In this document: piece after piece, positions 12,446 to 15,984 of the stretch
Layout of the letters: each line of letters starts with the position of its first letter
Numbering within the stretch: position 1 is the first letter of the stretch
Assembly: GCA_038745625.1 (NCBI GenBank)
Contig: JBCDLG010000070.1
Location: forward strand, 1 to 15,984
Origin: Parvularcula sp038745625
GTDB lineage: Bacteria > Pseudomonadota > Alphaproteobacteria > Caulobacterales > Parvularculaceae
Length of the DNA stretch: 15,984 nt
Reading direction: 5' to 3'
Translations under genes and position numbers: made by a program
Notes under the pieces: model-generated
Told to the model about the DNA's origin: nothing
The model's database searches: none
What the model saw: the letters and a program-made list of their open reading frames with translations, nothing else

Positions 12446-13678
12446 TTGCTTGGGCGCCCAGAGGTTGCGATCATCGGCGGCGGGCCTGCGGGCCTTATGG
12501 CTGCCGAGCTTCTCTCCGGACACGACCTATCCGTGACCATCTATGAAGCGATGCCGAGCCTCGGCCGTAAGTTCCTGATGGCGGGCAAGAGCGGGCTCAA
12601 CATCTCAAAAAACGAACCGCTTGATGCGTTCGCCGCGCGTTATCTTGGGAGCGACCCGCGGCTGCGTGCCGCCCTTTATGATTTTGGTCCGGAGGATGTG
12701 GTCACATGGATGGCCGGCCTTGGCGTCGAGGTGCATCAAGGCTCATCGGGGCGGCTGTTTCCGAAAGCGATGAAAGCGTCTCCACTACTGCGGGCCTGGA
12801 TCAAGCGGCTGTCCGATGCAGGTGTGCAGTTTCATCTCAAAACCCGTTGGACCGGATGGGATAGCGACGGGGCCTTGCTCTTTCAAACGCCGGACGGCGT
12901 GCAGCGTGTGGCAACGGACGCAGTGATTCTAGCGATGGGCGGCGGATCATGGCGAAGGCTCGGCTCCGATGGTCAGTGGACAGATATATTATCGCGGCGC
13001 GGTGTCGAGATCGAACCATTCAAGCCCTCGAATGGCGGCTTTCTGGTTGACTGGTCCGACGTCATGAAAGAGCGCTTCGCAGGCACGCCAGTGAAAGCGA
13101 CAGAGCTTACTGCGCCAGGCGGCGCGGCGAGCCGCGGCGAATGGGTTGTGACCGCGCGCGGTATCGAAGGGGGCGGGGTCTACGAGATTTCCCAAGACCT
13201 CCGTGATGCGCTGATCGCGGGCAGAGATGCCGTCCTGACCATCAACCTCATCCCTGGGCGGAGTAAAGCCAGCGTCGCTGAGCGTCTCAGTCGGCCCCAG
13301 GGCAAGCAATCCCTCAGCAACCACTGGCGCAAGGCCGTCGGCCTGACAGGCGTGAAGGCAGCGCTGCTCCGCGAGTTTGCTCCCAAGTCCGATTGGGGCG
13401 ACCCGAACGTCCTCGCCAGTCTAATCAAGGCGCTGCCGCTGCCACTCAAAGCCGCCGCGCCCATCGACGAGGCGATCTCAACGGCAGGAGGCGTTCCGTG
13501 GACGGAGCTCGATGATCATCTGATGCTGAAAAAGCTCCCCGGCGTCTACTGCGCCGGGGAGATGATCGCATGGGACGCCCCCACAGGCGGGTACCTTTTG
13601 ACCGCATGCATGGCATTGGGCCGTGCCGCCGGACGACGGGCGCTTGTATCGCTCAACGGCACGGCCCCGACTGCGTGA
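12446..13678 (+). CDS. TIGR03862/HI0933-type FAD-dependent oxidoreductase
   Basis: A 410-residue flavoprotein. The FAD dinucleotide motif is IIGGGPAG near residues 9-16, followed by the family's GRKFLMAGKSGLNISKNEP, the SGRLFPKAMKASPLL segment and the C-terminal GVYCAGEMIAWDAPTGGYLL, where FAD contacts recur. HI0933-like proteins (BaiN group) are predicted NAD(P)H-dependent reductases of unknown substrate. The frame upstream is closed by a TGA at 12413-12415, and TTG 12446 is the only usable start before the conserved region. No Shine-Dalgarno sequence is visible, which suggests reinitiation from the carboxypeptidase stop 4 nt upstream. It ends 9 nt before the convergent hypothetical gene. 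Confidence 0.9.
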   Translation: MLGRPEVAIIGGGPAGLMAAELLSGHDLSVTIYEAMPSLGRKFLMAGKSGLNISKNEPLDAFAARYLGSDPRLRAALYDFGPEDVVTWMAGLGVEVHQGSSGRLFPKAMKASPLLRAWIKRLSDAGVQFHLKTRWTGWDSDGALLFQTPDGVQRVATDAVILAMGGGSWRRLGSDGQWTDILSRRGVEIEPFKPSNGGFLVDWSDVMKERFAGTPVKATELTAPGGAASRGEWVVTARGIEGGGVYEISQDLRDALIAGRDAVLTINLIPGRSKASVAERLSRPQGKQSLSNHWRKAVGLTGVKAALLREFAPKSDWGDPNVLASLIKALPLPLKAAAPIDEAISTAGGVPWTELDDHLMLKKLPGVYCAGEMIAWDAPTGGYLLTACMALGRAAGRRALVSLNGTAPTA

Positions 13679-13687
13679 GGGCAGTCT

Positions 13688-14131
13688 TTAGAATCGCCGA
13701 TCAACAAACGGCTCGGAAAGGTCAAAGCCCTTCTCGGCGAGCCCTTTGAAGGCTTCAGCGAGCTGTTCGCGCGACGCATCGCGGATGGCGACGTCACCAA
13801 GCTCTTTAGCGAGGGCGACCAGACCCTCTTCATTGACGCGATCCTCCGTGCTCGGCGGACGCTCAAAACCTGGCAGATCTGCGAGATCAGCAATCTCACG
13901 CGGTTTAAAACCCGCTTCAAAGACAGCGCTGAAGAACGCGCGGCTCGGGCGAATATCAAGCTCTTTGACCTGATCAACGATCTTGTTTGCCGAGTCGCTG
14001 TCCAGGTTGTCCGGATCAAACTGCGCCAGGATATCGTTGAGGCCCTGACGCTGCTCGTCGCTGAGCTGGTAGGCCGCATCGGGCCCACCACTGGGGCGGG
14101 GGAATGAGACGGGTGGCAGAGAATTGATCAT
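13688..14131 (-). CDS. Small acidic helical protein, unrecognised
   Basis: A 147-residue soluble protein with no signal peptide or membrane segment. After a Pro-rich N-terminus (about 1-20) it looks wholly helical: YQLSDEQRQGLNDILAQFDP (about 21-40), ANKIVDQVKEL, a striking RPSRAFFSAVFEAGFKPREI, and a C-terminal EQLAEAFKGLAEKGFDLSEP. The LSDEQ...FDPDNL and AGFKPREI pieces resemble short uncharacterised helical proteins I have seen in proteobacteria, but I can name no family. ATG 14129-14131 has GGAG 7 nt upstream, which favours it over the ATG 54 nt earlier. It is divergent from the SDR pair, with 210 nt between starts, and converges on the flavoprotein. Real by codon pattern and ribosome site; function unknown. 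Confidence 0.75.
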   Translation of the reverse strand: MINSLPPVSFPRPSGGPDAAYQLSDEQRQGLNDILAQFDPDNLDSDSANKIVDQVKELDIRPSRAFFSAVFEAGFKPREIADLADLPGFERPPSTEDRVNEEGLVALAKELGDVAIRDASREQLAEAFKGLAEKGFDLSEPFVDRRF

Positions 14132-14204
14132 AGCGGATCTCCATTGTTCGTAGCGAGATCCGACCTGCGTGATGAAGCCTAACAAGCTCTGGTCTGAGAA
14201 GCCA

Positions 14205-14229
14205 TTGATACACTTTGATAAATTGTATC
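14205..14229. promoter_or_regulatory. AT-rich operator-like palindrome and direct repeat in a divergent promoter region
   Basis: GATACA (14207-14212) and TGTATC (14224-14229) form an inverted repeat around an 11-nt spacer. TTGATA is also repeated at 14205-14210 and 14215-14220, exactly one helical turn apart. The block is markedly AT-rich against its surroundings and lies 74 nt from the hypothetical start and 113 nt from the SDR start. This fits a binding site for a dimeric repressor or activator. No regulator gene is adjacent and no clean -10/-35 pair is seen. Confidence 0.35.
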
Positions 14230-14341
14230 TCGGCGGTGTCCAGCGCTTGGCCGCTGAAGCCAGCCGTTGCTTGAGGACGCGCCGCGGCGCAGGGCCACGC
14301 TATATCAGCAAAAAATGAAACCAATCAGGAGATCCGTCACT

Positions 14342-15136
14342 ATGGCAGCAGCACCCACCTATGACATGAGCGGCAAGAGCTGTTTCATGTCCGGCGCCAC
14401 ATCCGGCATCAACGAACAGATCGCTCGCCGCTTCGCTGAAGCGGGCGCGAAAGTCTTTGTCGTCTCGCGGTCGATTGAGAAGGTCGAACGGACCGTCGCT
14501 ATGCTGAAAGAGGCTGGCGCTGAGGCCGCTGACGGGCAGGCTGTCGACGCGCGCTCTTATCCTGATGTCGAAGCAGCGGTGAACAAGGCGGCCGAGCAGT
14601 TTGGCGCGCTGGACATGGTGCTGGCGGGTCAGGCTGGAAACTTCCCCGCTGGTGCCGCGCACATGTCGGCCAATGCTTTCAAGTCCGTGATCGATATCGA
14701 TCTTCTCGGTACGTTCAATGTTTTCCGCTCGGCGGTGCACCAGGCGAACCGCCCGGGTGCGAGCTTTATCGCGATCACCGCACCCCAGGCCAAACGTCCT
14801 TGGCTCTACCAAAGCCACGTCTGCGCGGCGAAGGCTGGCGTGAACATGCTGGTTCAGTGTATGGCGCTTGAATGGGGCATCTCCGGTGTGCGGGTGAATG
14901 CCATCAGCCCTGGACCGATCGACGGCACCGAAGGCATGGACCGCCTGGCGCCGACCCCTGAAGCGCGCGATAAGGCGGAGAAGGCTGTGGCGATGAAGGC
15001 ATTCGGTAATCGCGATGACATCGCCGATGCCGCGATGTGGCTCTGCTCAGACGGTGCCGATTACGTCACCGGCACGATCCTGGAGATCGAAGGCGGCACG
15101 ACCCTTGGTGATGCCACCGACGCGATGAAACTCTAA
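14342..15136 (+). CDS. 2,4-dienoyl-CoA-reductase-like SDR without the catalytic Tyr
   Basis: A 264-residue SDR. The coenzyme loop reads SGATSGIN (17-24) in place of TGxxxGIG. The NNAG region reads GQAGNF (96-101), then DIDLLGTFNV (118-127), and K164 lies in SHVCAAKAG, where the classical Tyr four residues before is V160. ISPGPIDGTEGM (188-199) follows. This pattern, with Asp in DID and a lone Lys, is that of peroxisomal-type 2,4-dienoyl-CoA reductases (DECR2-like), which use NADPH in breaking down polyunsaturated fatty acids. The substrate here is inferred only from that resemblance. AGGAG 9 nt before ATG 14342 fixes the start. The next SDR follows after 11 nt, so they are likely one operon, perhaps for acyl-CoA metabolism. 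Confidence 0.82.
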   Translation: MAAAPTYDMSGKSCFMSGATSGINEQIARRFAEAGAKVFVVSRSIEKVERTVAMLKEAGAEAADGQAVDARSYPDVEAAVNKAAEQFGALDMVLAGQAGNFPAGAAHMSANAFKSVIDIDLLGTFNVFRSAVHQANRPGASFIAITAPQAKRPWLYQSHVCAAKAGVNMLVQCMALEWGISGVRVNAISPGPIDGTEGMDRLAPTPEARDKAEKAVAMKAFGNRDDIADAAMWLCSDGADYVTGTILEIEGGTTLGDATDAMKL

Positions 15137-15147
15137 GGACCGTCATT

Positions 15148-15960
15148 ATGATGCGTGTTCTGATTACGGGAGCAGGGACCGGCATTGGCCGGGCCTGCGC
15201 CCTCTATTTGGCTGAGAAGGGCTTTGACATCATCGCTGCCGGACGCCGGGCTGAACCGCTTGAAAGCGTCGCGGCGGAGGCGAAAGGGGTCGTCCGTGTT
15301 CAGACCTTGGACGTTACCGATCCCGCCTCGATTGAGGCGGCGATGCCGGTCATCAGCCCAGTTGAGGGGCTGATCAACAATGCTGGTGTCTCGGTCATGG
15401 GCCCGGTGGAAGCGGTTGGTCTCGACGAATGGCGCCGTCAGTTCGAGGTCAACGTCTTCGGCGCCGCCAACATGATCCGCGCGGTGCTCCCGCAAATGCG
15501 CCAGCGGCGCGCGGGGCGTATCGTCCAGATCGGCTCGGTCACGGGCCGCGTCGTGCCGCCCTTTATGGGCACCTACGGCTCGTCGAAGCATGCGCTCGAA
15601 GGCATGAGCGACGCGCTCCGCCGCGAGGTGGCCGACTATGGGATCAAGGTCTCGGTCATTCGCCCCGGCTTTGTGCGCACCGATTTTGGCGATCAGGAAC
15701 AGGCCAGCCTCGCCAAGCATCGCCTGCCTGACTATGCCGAGCACCAGGACCAGTTCGCCAAATGGCACCACGAGAACGGTCACAAGGTGGCGCCCGATCC
15801 TATCTGTGTGGCGATCGCAGCGGAGCAGGCGCTGACGGCGCCAAACCCGCGCACACGTTACGCTGTGCCGAGAAGTGCTATCCAGAACATCGGGTTGCGC
15901 ACGTTCCTTCCCGCGCCCTTGGTTGATACGGTGATCAACCGCATCATCCGCAAGAGCTGA
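15148..15960 (+). CDS. Classical short-chain dehydrogenase/reductase (SDR)
   Basis: A 270-residue SDR with a complete active site: TGAGTGIG (7-14), NNAG (77-80), N102, S130, Y143 and K147 in YGSSK, then IRPGFVRTDFG. R33-R34 after the second strand favours NADP(H). The C-terminal tail (about 190-270), with many charged residues and a closing PAPLVDTVINRIIRKS, resembles the retinol/steroid-dehydrogenase-like branch rather than FabG; the substrate is unknown. AAGGA 8 nt before ATG 15148 overlaps the stop codon of the upstream SDR, and an ATG directly following is a poorer choice. The tight spacing makes co-transcription with the dienoyl-CoA-reductase-like gene very likely. Only 24 nt remain to the window edge. 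Confidence 0.9.
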   Translation: MMRVLITGAGTGIGRACALYLAEKGFDIIAAGRRAEPLESVAAEAKGVVRVQTLDVTDPASIEAAMPVISPVEGLINNAGVSVMGPVEAVGLDEWRRQFEVNVFGAANMIRAVLPQMRQRRAGRIVQIGSVTGRVVPPFMGTYGSSKHALEGMSDALRREVADYGIKVSVIRPGFVRTDFGDQEQASLAKHRLPDYAEHQDQFAKWHHENGHKVAPDPICVAIAAEQALTAPNPRTRYAVPRSAIQNIGLRTFLPAPLVDTVINRIIRKS

Positions 15961-15984
15961 CTCCCGCGCGCCTTCTGCCATTGC

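Noticed and set aside
15133..15981. 282-codon reverse frame opposite the last SDR
   Set aside because: His/Arg/Asp-rich shadow of a gene with an intact SDR active site on the forward strand.

Overview
This is a GC-rich window (about 60% G+C by eye) that reads as ordinary chromosome from an alphaproteobacterium. The strongest evidence is a bacterial NDUFA12-type complex I accessory subunit next to a DUF2155 protein and aat, a grouping typical of that class. A queA/tgt pair, an HI0933/TIGR03862-type flavoprotein and an outer-membrane MipA/OmpV protein fit the same picture. The feel is of the Parvularculales/Hyphomonadales/Caulobacterales side of the class, but that is impression only. No prophage, IS element, CRISPR array or rRNA was seen; one tRNA gene (Lys, UUU) is present.

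Layout. Bases 1-4036 hold the queuosine genes: the 3' end of queA (+) and a complete tgt (+). They are separated by two minus-strand genes, a membrane-anchored beta-lactamase-fold serine hydrolase and a SAM-dependent methyltransferase whose sequence looks Firmicutes-like. A MipA/OmpV outer-membrane protein (-) converges on tgt. Bases 4884-5346 are a gene-poor gap. They precede a two-gene sensory module: a small membrane-anchored protein of unknown function overlaps by 8 nt a 773-residue methyl-accepting chemotaxis protein. That receptor has a histidine-bearing multi-pass membrane domain, a roughly 225-residue charged helical stalk, two HAMP-like segments and a canonical signalling tip. tRNA-Lys and an SDR oxidoreductase follow on the minus strand.

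Bases 9149-10627 (+) carry an I78-family lipoprotein, the NDUFA12-like subunit and DUF2155, with aat overlapping DUF2155 tail to tail. Bases 11311-13678 (+) carry an M14 cytosolic-type carboxypeptidase followed within 4 nt by a TIGR03862-type flavoprotein. A small unrecognised acidic protein (-) lies divergent from a pair of SDR genes (+). The first SDR is 2,4-dienoyl-CoA-reductase-like and lacks the classical catalytic Tyr; the second is canonical. The two probably form an operon.

The least-described parts are the small-protein/chemoreceptor module, the Tgt with a degraded zinc site, the non-canonical SDR with an operator-like palindrome upstream, and the 147-residue unknown. Everything else is conserved housekeeping or accessory metabolism.
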